A stretch of DNA of 64,000 nucleotides from Fluviicola chungangensis (GCF_007558725.1 NZ_VLPL01000005.1:62001-126000), one strand, 5' to 3'. Shown: positions 8,938-19,300, counted from the first letter of the stretch. Notes: generated by a model from the letters alone, not told the origin. Program-made: numbers and translations.

Positions 8938-9921
8938 TTAATAACAACCTGTTGGTAGAAGAAGAAGCTGTGCTCCAGATTCAACAATTAGGTCACCATT
9001 TATGGTAATTCCGTCCTGTGCTCTTAGTGTTACATTATTAGCTGAATATACAGTTGAAGTTCCATTTACTGTGATGGTCTTTTTAACGGAGTAATTGTTA
9101 TATGTACCTGAGTTTAGGTTAGTAATCACTTCATCCGTAGAACAATCCATTTTAAGGTCATAAACTTTTACATAGTCTGTTCGCATAAAACCAGGAATAG
9201 TTACTGTACTGTATCCCTGACGCATTCCTAACTGAACCAGCAACTTTAAGGCATGATCTGGTACAAGTGGATCGTATACTTCCCTGTAAGCAACACCATC
9301 AAGGTAAAATATGACCTTATTTGGTGTCCATTCGTATCCATAAGTATGAAAATTGGTAGCTAGTGAAGCTTGTGAAAATGAATTTAAAAATCCAGTTATT
9401 TCAGTACAACTTCCGTCTTTAATATGGAAGTTTGATGTTAACTGTTGAAAATCACAGAATACTTCAAAAAAATCAATCTCGTCTACCCATCCACCACTGC
9501 AAGTTCCTGGGCAATTACAATTATTAGAATTCCATACCCAAAATGCAGGCATGTATTTATCACCGTAACTATCAAGTTGGGTTCGGATTTCGAAGTAACC
9601 ATATTTAAAGGTTGATAACGATGAAATTACCCCAGATTTGTAGGCGACTAAAGGATAAGCAGGATCAGTGTAATTTAGGGCTTTAAAATTTAGAAATCCA
9701 CTATTTGCTGATACTTGGGAATCTAAATAGATACAATCGTCTCCAGACGAATAATTACCCCATCCAAAATTGGTCTGCCAAATACTTAAGTCCAATGAAT
9801 TGAAATTATCAATAAAGTAAGGTGTTGAATTCCAATTAAGATCATTTGTAGGAATTTGAGCACACAATGAAGAATGCAAGAAAAAAGCAAAAATGTGAAA
9901 TAGGTGTATTCTCAGCGACAT
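8938..9921 (-). CDS. Secreted glycoside hydrolase family 16 (glucanase-like)
   Basis: A 327-residue protein with a signal peptide (to SLCAQ, residue 22) and a GH16 beta-jelly-roll. The catalytic motif is E148-I-D150-F-F-E153, with E148 as nucleophile and E153 as acid/base. It is framed by ATPs typical of the family such as YGYFEIRTQL and MPAFWVW. GH16 enzymes cut beta-1,3- or beta-1,3/1,4-glucans, agar or carrageenan; the substrate cannot be told here. The last 60 residues (VTLRAQDGITINGDLIVESG) resemble the short coathanger-type stretch of T9SS cargo, but no complete sorting domain follows, so export beyond the periplasm is uncertain. Six Cys are visible in the catalytic part. Confidence 0.9.
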   Translation of the reverse strand: MSLRIHLFHIFAFFLHSSLCAQIPTNDLNWNSTPYFIDNFNSLDLSIWQTNFGWGNYSSGDDCIYLDSQVSANSGFLNFKALNYTDPAYPLVAYKSGVISSLSTFKYGYFEIRTQLDSYGDKYMPAFWVWNSNNCNCPGTCSGGWVDEIDFFEVFCDFQQLTSNFHIKDGSCTEITGFLNSFSQASLATNFHTYGYEWTPNKVIFYLDGVAYREVYDPLVPDHALKLLVQLGMRQGYSTVTIPGFMRTDYVKVYDLKMDCSTDEVITNLNSGTYNNYSVKKTITVNGTSTVYSANNVTLRAQDGITINGDLIVESGAQLLLLPTGCY

Positions 9922-9993
9922 AGCAATATTTTAAACCTAAATTAAAAAAAATAATTTAAATAGCAAATAACTCACGATATCACATCTACACCA

Positions 9994-11457
9994 TTAATTT
10001 TTTCTTTTAAGAAGAAGGACTTCATCGTTATCCACCAATTTGATCCATTCTTTGGATTGTTGGAAATTCCGGATTTCTACCTGGAAAATAGAATCCCTTA
10101 AAGGATATGGTGTGTCTTTTTTTGCCAGAATCACGTATTCAGCATCCTTTACGATTGGGTACATGTAACAAAAATCACGGTTTGCCAGGTGTGGAACCAA
10201 ATTCGACTGACTGGAAACTACCGCATCTTTCGGAATGAGCTTAAATGCTTCGTAAACCGGTTTCACGTTGTATTCTTTTTTATAGTGGTCCTTTGACAGG
10301 AAATTCAGGTTATTATTTGGAGCATACAGGTATTGATGGCTCAATCGTTTATTCGTCATAACCAGTGCCAAAACAACCAGAATCCCTCCTGCTACACTTT
10401 TAAATGACTCTTTTTTCAGTTTATCAACGACTTCAAAAACACCGATTGCCAAAATCGGTGTGAATTCAATACAATAATGAAATCCTGCTCCCCAGATTGC
10501 CATTGAATCGTGAAATAATTTTTGGAAAAATATCGGAATGAGCATCAGCAAATAAGCCGGACGGAAAAGCAGTAAAGCTATTCCCGAAAATAAAAGAAAT
10601 TTAAGTAGATCGGATTTGGTATTATCACCCATAGAATCTCCATTGAAATTAGAAACCATCAATTGGAACGAATCTACCGGGTGGACAATTAAATATGAGA
10701 TCGCTTCAGGCATTGTCGCTCCCAGAACACTGTAATCAAAGTGTGGATAAATGCCGTCCGCAGCAAGAGCCGGCATCACGAATTTCATCAGGATCACAAA
10801 ATAAAGCAGCGAGACAAATCCGTAAATAATGAAAAAGAAGCGCCATTTCCCTTCTTTCCAATTCAAGATGGAAAGCCCGAAGCAAACAAAAGCAATCCAC
10901 AAAGCGCTGTTTTCTTTCCCCAACCAAAGCAGCACCACAAAAAATGCCGCCCATTTCATTTTCCGTTCTTTGGTAAAAACGAACAGCCAGGGAACGAGCA
11001 TCGCTACCACCACACTGTCGTGAAAATCATATGATAAAGCAGTATAAACTCCAAAGAACGAGTAGAAAAACAGCATGGCATTCATTGCCAAAATTCTATT
11101 CTCCCTGAAATAACGATAAACTCCCAATCCTCCGAAAAGGATACTCACAATTTGAAAGATCAGCAAGGTATAGGAACCAAAAATCCACACAAAGGGAGAA
11201 TAAAGCATGAGGTAAAAATCAAAATGGTCCCCCATCAAATTTTGAGGCTCCATTTTAAAAACGCCGCTGTCGTTCCATTGAAAGTGCGAATAATCATACA
11301 AGGCATTCGAGTAAATCCCCAAATCAAGCGCATAAGTGCGGAATAAAAAGTGATTTACCAGCGAAACTAGTGAATAAATGATTGCAAATGCAAGTACGAT
11401 CAGATATTTTTCCGGTACTTGTTTAAAGGTGTTATATGTGCTATTCAATCGATTCAT
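9994..11457 (-). CDS. DUF2079 family polytopic membrane protein
   Basis: A 487-residue protein with roughly ten hydrophobic helices. The N-terminal region carries the family's conserved patch (TYALDLGIYSNALYDYSHF, then MGDHFDFYLMLYSPFVW). A second conserved patch lies in the middle (YDFHDSVVVAMLVPWLFVF). The C-terminal 110 residues form a soluble domain (VSSQSNLVPHLANRDFCYMYP). The topology is that of GT-C-fold glycosyltransferase relatives, but no activity is established for DUF2079. The last 34 codons have a diverged second copy at 7670-7771. The start ATG at 11457 is the only reasonable one. Confidence 0.85.
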   Translation of the reverse strand: MNRLNSTYNTFKQVPEKYLIVLAFAIIYSLVSLVNHFLFRTYALDLGIYSNALYDYSHFQWNDSGVFKMEPQNLMGDHFDFYLMLYSPFVWIFGSYTLLIFQIVSILFGGLGVYRYFRENRILAMNAMLFFYSFFGVYTALSYDFHDSVVVAMLVPWLFVFTKERKMKWAAFFVVLLWLGKENSALWIAFVCFGLSILNWKEGKWRFFFIIYGFVSLLYFVILMKFVMPALAADGIYPHFDYSVLGATMPEAISYLIVHPVDSFQLMVSNFNGDSMGDNTKSDLLKFLLFSGIALLLFRPAYLLMLIPIFFQKLFHDSMAIWGAGFHYCIEFTPILAIGVFEVVDKLKKESFKSVAGGILVVLALVMTNKRLSHQYLYAPNNNLNFLSKDHYKKEYNVKPVYEAFKLIPKDAVVSSQSNLVPHLANRDFCYMYPIVKDAEYVILAKKDTPYPLRDSIFQVEIRNFQQSKEWIKLVDNDEVLLLKRKN

Positions 11458-11523
11458 TCTGTGCGAATATACTTCAAATTGAACAAATCATAACCTAAAG
11501 AAAATGTATTAATTCGGAATTCC

Positions 11524-11916
11524 CTAATCCATCGGTGTACAAATCTCGATCAAAAAACCATCCAAATCACGCACATAGGCAACCATTTGCCCCCATGGTT
11601 TTTCTCTTGGCTCTTCCAGCAAAGTCCCCCCCGCTGCAATTGCTTTCTCTACCAATGCAGCTACATCAACAGTTGTAAAACCCAGTTCAATTCCGAATGG
11701 CTTGGTGTTTAAACTGCTCTCCTGGAAACCGTTTTTCAGGTTTGAATTTGCCAACGGAAGCGCCGCGAAAGACAAGGTAGTTGTTCCTGTATTTAATTCT
11801 GCATATTCATCACCGGGCGCAATGAAACGCACTTCAAACCCAAAGGTTTTAGAATAAAATTCGGCTGTTCGTTTCACATCCGAAACGTATAAAATAGTGT
11901 AAGCAAATTTGATCAT
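11524..11916 (-). CDS. VOC family protein (glyoxalase/bleomycin-resistance fold)
   Basis: A 130-residue single-domain protein with the paired beta-alpha-beta-beta-beta layout of the vicinal oxygen chelate fold. The first module is MIKFAYTILYVSDVKRTAEF; YSKTFGFEVRF follows directly and ends with ELNTGTTTLSF. The second module is PFGIELGFTTVDVAALV with ending VRDLDGFLIEIC. Metal-ligand positions could include E70-region (IELGF) and E126 (LIEIC), but the first-module ligand is not obvious. Members act as glyoxalases, dioxygenases or antibiotic-binding proteins; the substrate is unknown. Confidence 0.85.
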   Translation of the reverse strand: MIKFAYTILYVSDVKRTAEFYSKTFGFEVRFIAPGDEYAELNTGTTTLSFAALPLANSNLKNGFQESSLNTKPFGIELGFTTVDVAALVEKAIAAGGTLLEEPREKPWGQMVAYVRDLDGFLIEICTPMD

Positions 11917-11934
11917 CTATTAGCAATTTAAGGT

Positions 11935-12012
11935 TTAATATTACCACTTCTTCCCTTGAGGGGAGATTGAGAGGGGTGGCCATCCCTTGAATCCCACTTC
12001 AAAGGGGGAAAT
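11935..12012. repeat. Intergenic REP-like palindromic element
   Basis: Between the VOC and DUF2130 genes lies a block of C/G runs unlike the flanks. The pieces are CCCTTGAGGGGAGATTGAGA followed by GGGGTGG, and further on ACTTCAAAGGGGGAAATTT. CTTGAGGGG and CTTCAAAGGGGG form small inverted repeats. Similar CCCCTTTGAAGGGG-type intergenic elements recur in many Bacteroidota genomes as I recall. Only one copy is visible in this window, so calling it a repeat rests on outside knowledge. Confidence 0.4.
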
Positions 12013-12018
12013 TTTAAT

Positions 12019-13275
12019 TTAATCTTCGTCATCCGAATCAGGTGCGTCAGGCAGCTCCAATGCTCTTACTTCCTGCACTGCATTTCCGGCAATTCCTTTT
12101 ACGGAACCATACATATCGATCGTATTCACAATGACTTTTTCAATTTGTTTTTCCCGTTGTTTCCAGATGCGCTGCATGGACCGTTTTTCACTTTCCAGGT
12201 CTGCCTTCATTTGAGTAAATCCTTCCACAATTGCTTCAACCTGCATTCTGAATGTTGAACTGGTCAGAAAATCATAAAGCAGATGCATTTTATCACCTTT
12301 GTTTTCTTGTGCCACTAAAGTACTGCTGATCTGGACAATTGTTTCTCTCAAAACAGAGCACAATCCTTTGAATTCTTCGTAGGTACAAATCCAAATCCCG
12401 TCTTTCATTCCCATTCGCTGCATATCGGAGGGCATGACTTCTGTTACCAGTACACCGATATCCGCCCCTTTATCACGTATATCGGCTTTGAATTTTTCTA
12501 TCCAGGAAGGTGAGAAATCTTTTGCGCGTTTGGATTCATAATAGATTGTTCCACAATTTTGCTGGACGCGGGTATGCACCGTTTGAATGCAATCACCACC
12601 TCGCGCGCCCTTCCGGATTTCTTCAATGGTATCCATCGGAAAATTAGCCATCAACCATTCTTCAATTGCCAGTTCCTGTACTTCACCCTGCAATTGCATG
12701 GAGCCTTGCTCCTGCTTCCGTTTCATTTCCTCCGTCAGCTTTTTTTGGTCTTCCAATTGTTTCAGTAATTCCCTAACACGTAACTCATTACGTTCTTCTT
12801 CTGTTTTACGGATTTTCTCTTTTTCTTCCTGGAGCTGGGCATTCAGTTTTTTTTGAGATTCGGCTTCAACGGCCTCTTTGAGTTCATCTTTTTCCCGTTT
12901 CAACTTTTCAATTTCAGCCTTGGTCCGGTTCAATTCCTTGATCTGTTCGGATTTCTCGTTCAATTCCTTTTGAAGGTCAGCAAATTGTTCTCCCTGTTCC
13001 TGTATAATCTTGATTTTCAGCTTTTCTTCAATGTTTTTTCGCTCGTCTTTCAACTTCTGTTCAAAACGTTCCTGGAAAAGCTCATTTTCACGGCGTTTCT
13101 TCTCTTCAAATTCTTCCTTCTCACGCAACAAGGCATCTTGTTTTTTTGCGAATTCATTGCGTGTTTCATTCAACTCATTTTGGTACTTACGCTGAATTTG
13201 TTCTTCCAGCTGATGCGCCAAAATGTCATTAACATCGATGGGAGTGCCACAATTCGGGCAATTGATTTGATTCAT
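12019..13275 (-). CDS. DUF2130 coiled-coil protein with N-terminal zinc ribbon
   Basis: A 418-residue cytosolic protein. Residues 5-10 (CPNCGTP) form half of a zinc-ribbon-like motif. Residues 25-195 are an extremely charged Lys/Glu/Arg coiled coil. From about 200 to 400 comes the DUF2130 core (EWLMANFPMDTIEEIRKGAR, GGDCIQTVH, YYESKRAKDFSPSWIEKFK, GADIGVLVTEVMP). That core has features of the PD-(D/E)xK nuclease-like fold (D..., E-S-K), as suggested for DUF2130, but no activity is established. The C-terminus is acidic (DAPDSDDED). It appears monocistronic, with its start 110 bases from the divergent GlcD gene. Confidence 0.85.
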   Translation of the reverse strand: MNQINCPNCGTPIDVNDILAHQLEEQIQRKYQNELNETRNEFAKKQDALLREKEEFEEKKRRENELFQERFEQKLKDERKNIEEKLKIKIIQEQGEQFADLQKELNEKSEQIKELNRTKAEIEKLKREKDELKEAVEAESQKKLNAQLQEEKEKIRKTEEERNELRVRELLKQLEDQKKLTEEMKRKQEQGSMQLQGEVQELAIEEWLMANFPMDTIEEIRKGARGGDCIQTVHTRVQQNCGTIYYESKRAKDFSPSWIEKFKADIRDKGADIGVLVTEVMPSDMQRMGMKDGIWICTYEEFKGLCSVLRETIVQISSTLVAQENKGDKMHLLYDFLTSSTFRMQVEAIVEGFTQMKADLESEKRSMQRIWKQREKQIEKVIVNTIDMYGSVKGIAGNAVQEVRALELPDAPDSDDED

Positions 13276-13385
13276 AAACGGGAAAAATAGAACAAACTTA
13301 AAAATACTACCATTTTGACAAATAATTTCCTATTAGCGGCATCAAAAACAAAAAAACACACCTAATTCGCTACTTTTACTAAAAA

Positions 13386-14804
13386 ATGGGCACAATGACA
13401 GAAGGTTTAGAGGAAAAACACATTCATTTTTTTAAACAGTTGCTGAAAGGCCGCGTTCAAACCGGCACTGATATCGATTCAAAATATGCTTCAGACCATA
13501 CGGAAGATTTTGTGTTCTACCCTGCTGCTGTTTTAAAACCCGAAACCACGGAAGAAGTTTCTGCGATCATGAAGTACTGTTATGAGAACGAACTGATCGT
13601 AACTCCATCTGGTGCCCGAACCGGTTTAAGCGGCGGTGCATTGGCCAATTATGGAGGAGTTCTTCTGAGCCTGGAGCGCATGAACAAGATCATTCAAATT
13701 GATGAGAAAAACCACCAGGTAATTACGGAACCGGGTGTCGTGACCGAAGAACTTCAAAATGCAGTGAAGGCTGTCGGATTGTTTTATCCTCCTGATCCTG
13801 CATCCAAGGGTTCTTGTTTTATTGGCGGCAATATTGCTGAAAATTCGGGAGGACCGAAAGCTGTTAAATACGGTGTAACAAAAGATTGGGTCCTGAACCT
13901 GGAAGTGGTTTTGCCCAACGGAGACGTCCTTTGGACAGGAGCAAATGTGATCAAAAATGCGACCGGTTACAACCTCACACAGTTGGTTATCGGAAGCGAG
14001 GGCACTTTAGCTGTTGTTACAAAAATCGTTTTGCGACTCATTCCACACCCAACACACACTTTGCTTTTACTGGTTCCTTTCCGAAGCGGAGTTGAAGCAT
14101 GCGAAGCTGTAGGCAAAATTTTCATGTCCGGAATTATTCCAAGCGGACTCGAGTATATGGACCGCGACGCGATCCTGTTCACTGCTCCATACGTGGATGA
14201 TGCGCCTAAGCTGTTAAAAGACGATCACGATGCACATTTAATCATAGAGTTGGATGGATTTAATCCGGATGTATTGATGCAGGAATGTGAAAAAATCATG
14301 GAATTAGTAGCGCAATTCGATATTGATGAGGTCCTTTTTGCAGAAACAGATGCTCAAAAGGAAAGCCTTTGGCGTTTGCGCCGAAAGATCGGAGAATGCG
14401 TAAAAACACATTCCATTTATAAAGAGGAAGATACGGTTGTGCCGAGAAATGAATTGCCCCAATTGCTGAAAAAAGTCAAGGAACTGGAGAAGAAATACGG
14501 ATTCAAATCCGTTTGCTACGGACATGCCGGAGACGGTAATTTGCATGTAAATATTATCAAAGACAACCTGGATGATGATACCTGGAACAATCAGCTTCCA
14601 CATGCAATCCGGGAATTATTTACCGAGGTGGTCCGTTTGGGCGGAACTATTTCAGGAGAACATGGAATCGGCCTGGTACAAACTCCATATATGGACCTCG
14701 CTTTCAATGAGGTTGGACTTAACCTGATGCGTACAATTAAACAAGCCTTTGATCCTAAGAATTTATTAAATCCCGGGAAAATTTTACCAATCAAAACAAG
14801 ATGA
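13386..14804 (+). CDS. FAD-linked 2-hydroxyacid dehydrogenase (GlcD/LDHD family)
   Basis: A 472-residue cytosolic or peripheral membrane flavoenzyme. The PCMH-type FAD-binding domain fills residues 30-215 (VTPSGARTGLSGGAL, TEPGVVTEELQ, GGNIAENSGGPKAVKYGVT, GSEGTLAVVTKI). The C-terminal FAD oxidase domain spans 225-465 with the conserved metal/substrate region CYGHAGDGNLHVN and SGEHGIGLVQ. It probably oxidises D-lactate, glycolate or D-2-hydroxyglutarate, with electrons going to quinone or an electron-transfer protein; the sequence does not decide among them. An in-frame ATG at 13395 is an equally good start. The stop overlaps the WYL regulator start (ATGA), so the two are coupled. Confidence 0.92.
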   Translation: MGTMTEGLEEKHIHFFKQLLKGRVQTGTDIDSKYASDHTEDFVFYPAAVLKPETTEEVSAIMKYCYENELIVTPSGARTGLSGGALANYGGVLLSLERMNKIIQIDEKNHQVITEPGVVTEELQNAVKAVGLFYPPDPASKGSCFIGGNIAENSGGPKAVKYGVTKDWVLNLEVVLPNGDVLWTGANVIKNATGYNLTQLVIGSEGTLAVVTKIVLRLIPHPTHTLLLLVPFRSGVEACEAVGKIFMSGIIPSGLEYMDRDAILFTAPYVDDAPKLLKDDHDAHLIIELDGFNPDVLMQECEKIMELVAQFDIDEVLFAETDAQKESLWRLRRKIGECVKTHSIYKEEDTVVPRNELPQLLKKVKELEKKYGFKSVCYGHAGDGNLHVNIIKDNLDDDTWNNQLPHAIRELFTEVVRLGGTISGEHGIGLVQTPYMDLAFNEVGLNLMRTIKQAFDPKNLLNPGKILPIKTR

Positions 14805-15484
14805 ATCGCGTAGACCGTTTATTTGGGATCGTAACTTTGCTCCAATCCCGCAAATATGTGAGTGCCGAACGTATTTCTGAGAAATTTGAAATCAGTGTGC
14901 GGACGGTTTACAGGGATATTAAAGCAATTGGTGAAGCGGGAATACCGGTAAGCTTTGAACCGAATAGAGGTTATTTTATCATTCCGGGTTATTTTACTCC
15001 ACCGGTTTCCTTTACATTGGAAGAAGCAAATACCCTGCTTTTATCCCAATCCCTGATCGGAGGCTTCGGGGATCGTTCCGTTCAGGCTACATTTGAAAGT
15101 GCCATCACAAAGATCAGATCCGTTTTAAAGCAGGTTGATAAAGAAAAGGTAGCCATCCTGGATGAAAGTATTAAACTGCAACTTCCTGAAAGGCTTACTT
15201 TCGAATTTGAATATTTGGCACAAATCCAGCACGCAATAACCGAACAAACTCAAATTAAGATTACTTATCAAAGTTTAAAAGATGAACGCTTGGAAAGGAT
15301 TATTGAACCTATCGGTTTGGTTTTTTATGCATTTTCCTGGCATTTGATAGGCTATTGTCAACTTCGGAAAGATTACCGGGACTTTAAGGTTGAACGCATC
15401 GAGAAATTGTATAAAACAAGTTGTCCCTTTGAAGTTACACAGCATATTCCATTGAGCGCTTATAAATTACCGGTGAATTACTAA
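14801..15484 (+). CDS. YafY-type HTH/WYL transcriptional regulator
   Basis: A 227-residue protein. Residues 1-60 form a DeoR-like winged helix-turn-helix (NRVDRLFGIVTLLQSRKYVS, AERISEKFEISVRTVYRDIK). Residues 135-225 form a WYL ligand-binding domain (ITYQSLKDERLERIIEPIGL, WHLIGYCQLRKDYRDFKVER). In WYL regulators this domain senses nucleotides or nucleic-acid fragments. It is translationally coupled to the GlcD gene by ATGA. The DinB gene 180 bases downstream is a frequent companion of YafY regulators and may be its target. Confidence 0.9.
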   Translation: MNRVDRLFGIVTLLQSRKYVSAERISEKFEISVRTVYRDIKAIGEAGIPVSFEPNRGYFIIPGYFTPPVSFTLEEANTLLLSQSLIGGFGDRSVQATFESAITKIRSVLKQVDKEKVAILDESIKLQLPERLTFEFEYLAQIQHAITEQTQIKITYQSLKDERLERIIEPIGLVFYAFSWHLIGYCQLRKDYRDFKVERIEKLYKTSCPFEVTQHIPLSAYKLPVNY

Positions 15485-15664
15485 TTGAAAATGGAAATTC
15501 TAAAATTGACCAGCAAATAAGGTAAATCACATTTATGGATTTTTATAAAAGTACGGTTTTCGCTTCTTTTCAATTGGCTATTTAAAAAATTTTCAATTCC
15601 GGAAAAACGGACTGCCATAGGGTTGTCAGTGTCTCTCCTTTTCTTTGTATAAAAATTAAAAATC

Positions 15665-16162
15665 ATGACAAGAAAAGAGCAATTACAGGCACAGTTAGCT
15701 GCAGAAGCAGAAACTACAAGAAAATTTATCCAGGCGTTTCCTTTTGACAAAAAAGAGTACCAGGTACATGAAAAAAGCATGAAATTAGGAGATCTTTTTC
15801 TTCATGTGGTTGATCTTCCTTTGTGGGCTGAAATGGCCGTAACAACAAATGAATTGGATTTTGAAACGGCTCCTTACAGCCCGAAGCAATTGAATTCGGT
15901 CGAAGAGGCTATGGACTACTTCAACGAATGTGTTTCAAAAGGAATGACCGCATTGGAACAAGCCGCCGATTCCGTATTCGATGAAGAATGGACACTTCGT
16001 TCGGGTTCCAAAATTCATTTTGTAAGTACCAAGGAAGACGTGGTACGTGTTGCGCACAATCAAACGGTCCATCACAGAGCTCAATTAGGAGTAAACTACC
16101 GATTACTTGGGATACCGGTTCCACCTAGTTACGGTCCGACAGCTGATTATACCGATTTTTAA
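15665..16162 (+). CDS. DinB family protein (putative metal-dependent hydrolase/transferase)
   Basis: A 165-residue four-helix-bundle protein. Candidate metal-binding His lie in LGDLFLHVVDLPLW and in VVRVAHNQTVHHRAQLGVN. The C-terminal YRLLGIPVPPSYGPTADY is the classic DinB ending. DinB/YfiT proteins include bacillithiol- and mycothiol-dependent transferases, but many are uncharacterised. It follows the WYL regulator with 180 bases between them, which could hold its own promoter. Transcription probably ends at the hairpin at 16191-16237. Confidence 0.87.
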   Translation: MTRKEQLQAQLAAEAETTRKFIQAFPFDKKEYQVHEKSMKLGDLFLHVVDLPLWAEMAVTTNELDFETAPYSPKQLNSVEEAMDYFNECVSKGMTALEQAADSVFDEEWTLRSGSKIHFVSTKEDVVRVAHNQTVHHRAQLGVNYRLLGIPVPPSYGPTADYTDF

Positions 16163-16190
16163 TCAAATGGGAGCCTGAATAAATCTCTGA

Positions 16191-16237
16191 AAACAAACAG
16201 GGCGTTCCGACTAAGCCGGAACGCCCTGTTTGTTATT
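16191..16237. terminator. Bidirectional terminator between DinB and the SprB-repeat gene
   Basis: An 18-base stem, AACAAACAGGGCGTTCCG (16192-16209) with CGGAACGCCCTGTTTGTT (16217-16234), closes a 7-base loop. T-rich sequence follows on the right and A-rich sequence lies on the left. It lies between two converging genes and can serve both strands. Confidence 0.85.
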
Positions 16238-16312
16238 TTCAAATGTTTTGACGAAATCTTGTTTACGACCCACTAACGTTTGTCTGTATCAGATCGAAAG
16301 CAATGCTTTCTC

Positions 16313-19300
16313 TTATTTCAACATGTTAACGTGTCCTTCAAATTCGCGTGCTTTTTTATCTCCACCTCCTTTGGCAACAATTCTCCAGGTATAAACTCCT
16401 TCTTTTACGGTAACTCCATGATAAGTTCCGTCCCATCCGAATTCCACATCGTGAGATTCAAATAAAACTTCACCCCATCTGTTATAGATCGTAAATGTAT
16501 AGTCGTCTAAAGCCATTCCTGCAGGCATTACAGGTTTAAAGACATTGTTAAACTCATCTCCGTCCGGAGTAAATGTATTCGGCACGAATACCAGGAATTC
16601 TTCAACAAACAGGATTGGTTTACAAATATCATTGGTACATCCTTCAGGAGAAGTGACTGTCAGACAAACCTGGTAACTTCCTGCATCAATATCTCCGTAA
16701 TTGATTACCGGATTTTCAAGCGTGGATGTACCGAACGTACCAAAATCCCAATCATAAGACACCGCATTCACAGAGTTATCATTGAAATGTACGGTTGAAT
16801 TGATGGTTGTCGGCGGAACCGGGCTCCAGGTGAAATTTGCGATCGGATCAGGCACAACACAAACAAAATTTTGTAAAGTCGTATCCGTGATACATCCATC
16901 AGTCGTGGTAATCTGAACGCTTACATCGTAACATCCCACAGGTATATATTGATGCATTACGTTTGATGTTCCGGTTCCTGTTGAGCCATCACCGAAATCC
17001 CACTGTGCATCCGTAATAGAACCAACCGTTCCGACAGGGAAGTTAAACGTAGGAGTAAACGGTGAACATCCGAAAGCCGGGTCAACCAAAAATTCAGGGC
17101 TTGGCAATGCATAAATCTGAACTGTCACAGGCAGTGTATCGTATCTGTAACACTCATCGTGAGCGACCATCAAGACTGTTTCCGATCCGTTTGGAGTATA
17201 AGAATAAGAAGTGCCGGTTGCCAATGTGTCGTGCGCAATTGGTGTTAGCCATTCGTACGTATACCCCGGTAAACCATCTACTCCCGAACCTGTCATTGTA
17301 ACAGATTGCCCGGGACATGCCATTACCGGTGTTGTAACAGAAGCAACAAATACAGGTCTGACAGTCACATCCGCAGTTTCAACATTCGATGCACATCCGT
17401 TCTGATCGTATACCGTGCATGTAAATGTTGCCGGAGCAGTTAAGTTTACATTCAAATACTGAGTTGTATCTCCGGTATTCCAAACAAAATAATAAGGAGC
17501 TATTCCTCCGGTAGCACTTCCTGATAATGTACCGTAACCGTCATAACAAATCAACAATCCATCTTCAGGAATAACACCCTGAACCAATGGTTGTGGTTGT
17601 CCGACAGTAATTGTACCGGATTGAGTACATCCTGCAGCATCCTGAATTTGGATAGTATATGTATTGGCGCACAATCCGTTGAATGTATTCGAAGCCTGGA
17701 ATGTCGTTCCGTTATCCACGCTGTATCCAGTTGCTAAATTCGAATTAATCGTAATCGTACCATTACAATCGCCGTTACACAATGCATCCGTTGCACTTGT
17801 ACTTGTGATGACCAACAAAGGTGGTTCCGTTATACTAAAACTTTGAACAGCAGTACATCCATTATTGTCTGTAACAGTCAAGTCATAAGAAGCTGCACAC
17901 AATGCATTCGTTGTATTGGAACCTGTTGCTCCGTTAGACCATGCATAGCTATAAGGAGTCGTACCACCGGCAACAGTTGCGGTTGCATCACCATCACACA
18001 CTCCATGGCAACTTGCATCATTCGTTGCAATATTCTGAATAACCAATTGTGCAGGTTGAGTCACAATCACCGGAGTATTGATCGTACACCCGTTTGCATC
18101 TTTAACAACTGTATTGTAAGTACCTGAACTTAGGAATTGAACAGTTGTCTGATTGGAGAATGTAGCTCCGTTGTTTGTACTATAAGTATAAGGTGCTGTT
18201 CCTCCTGAACCACTGAATGCGATTTCTCCGGTATTGTTATTAAAACAAGTCAGCGCAGTTGGAGTGACGGTTGCTGCAAGCGGTGTTGGTTCAGTAACTG
18301 TAATTGGCTCCGTATCCGTACAACCGTTTGCGTCGGTAATCGTCAAGGTATATGCTCCGGCGCAAATATTAGTGATGAGTGAGGCAGCCTGAGGTGTTCC
18401 GATTGAATAGGTAATCGCACCGGTACCTCCTGAAACCGTTACTTGCAATTGTCCGTCGCAAGCAGCATTACAGGTTACATTTTGAACTGCCGCCCCGATA
18501 ATATTCGGTGAAGCCTGATTTGAAATGGAAACAGATGTACTTGCCTCACAGTTATTCGCATCATGAATGAATACATCGTATACTCCAGCAGGTAAACCGG
18601 TATAAGTTGAAGTAGCTGAATAAGTAACCGAGTTATCAATACTGTAAGTATATGCTCCGGTACCTCCGGCCCCAGTAATTGCCAATTGACCGTTTGAAGC
18701 AGCACATGTTTCATCCGTAGGAACTACGTTCAACGTTACAGCAGTCGGTTCACCGATTACCTGAACAGCCGTAATGAAACAATCATTATCATCTTTTATT
18801 TCAACATCTATGTTTCCAGCGCATAAGTTTTGAAGCGTCGAAGAAACGAAATAATTTAATCCGTTATCCGGACTGTATAAATATGGTGCAGTACCGCCGG
18901 AAGCGTTGACAACGATTTGTCCGTCACATGCATCAAAACACTGAGCGTTTGTCGGAGTATAGGTTGCCGTTAACTGAGCCGGCTGATTTACAGTTGCGGT
19001 ACCGGTAATCTGGCATCCTGCTGCATCCTGTGTAATCAGATCATATGTTCCTGCAGCCAAACTGAAGAATGATTCGATTGGAGAAAAAGTTGCTCCGTTA
19101 TCAATACTGTATTGATAAGCTCCAGTACCTCCGGTAGATCCGATCTGAATCCCTCCTGAATTGTCATTAAAACAAGTTAAATCAAAAACAGTGGTTGCCA
19201 TTGTTAATGGAGCAGCCTGGTTTAATGTAACCGTTGCGTTTACAATACAACCATTCACATCCGTAACAGCCAAATCATAGGTTCCGGAAGCCAATCCTGT

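Noticed and set aside
12853-13290. 145-codon Phe/Leu-rich frame on the plus strand that looks like a membrane protein
   Set aside because: It is the antisense of the Lys/Glu coiled coil of the DUF2130 gene; antisense of Lys/Glu codons gives Phe/Leu/Ser by necessity.
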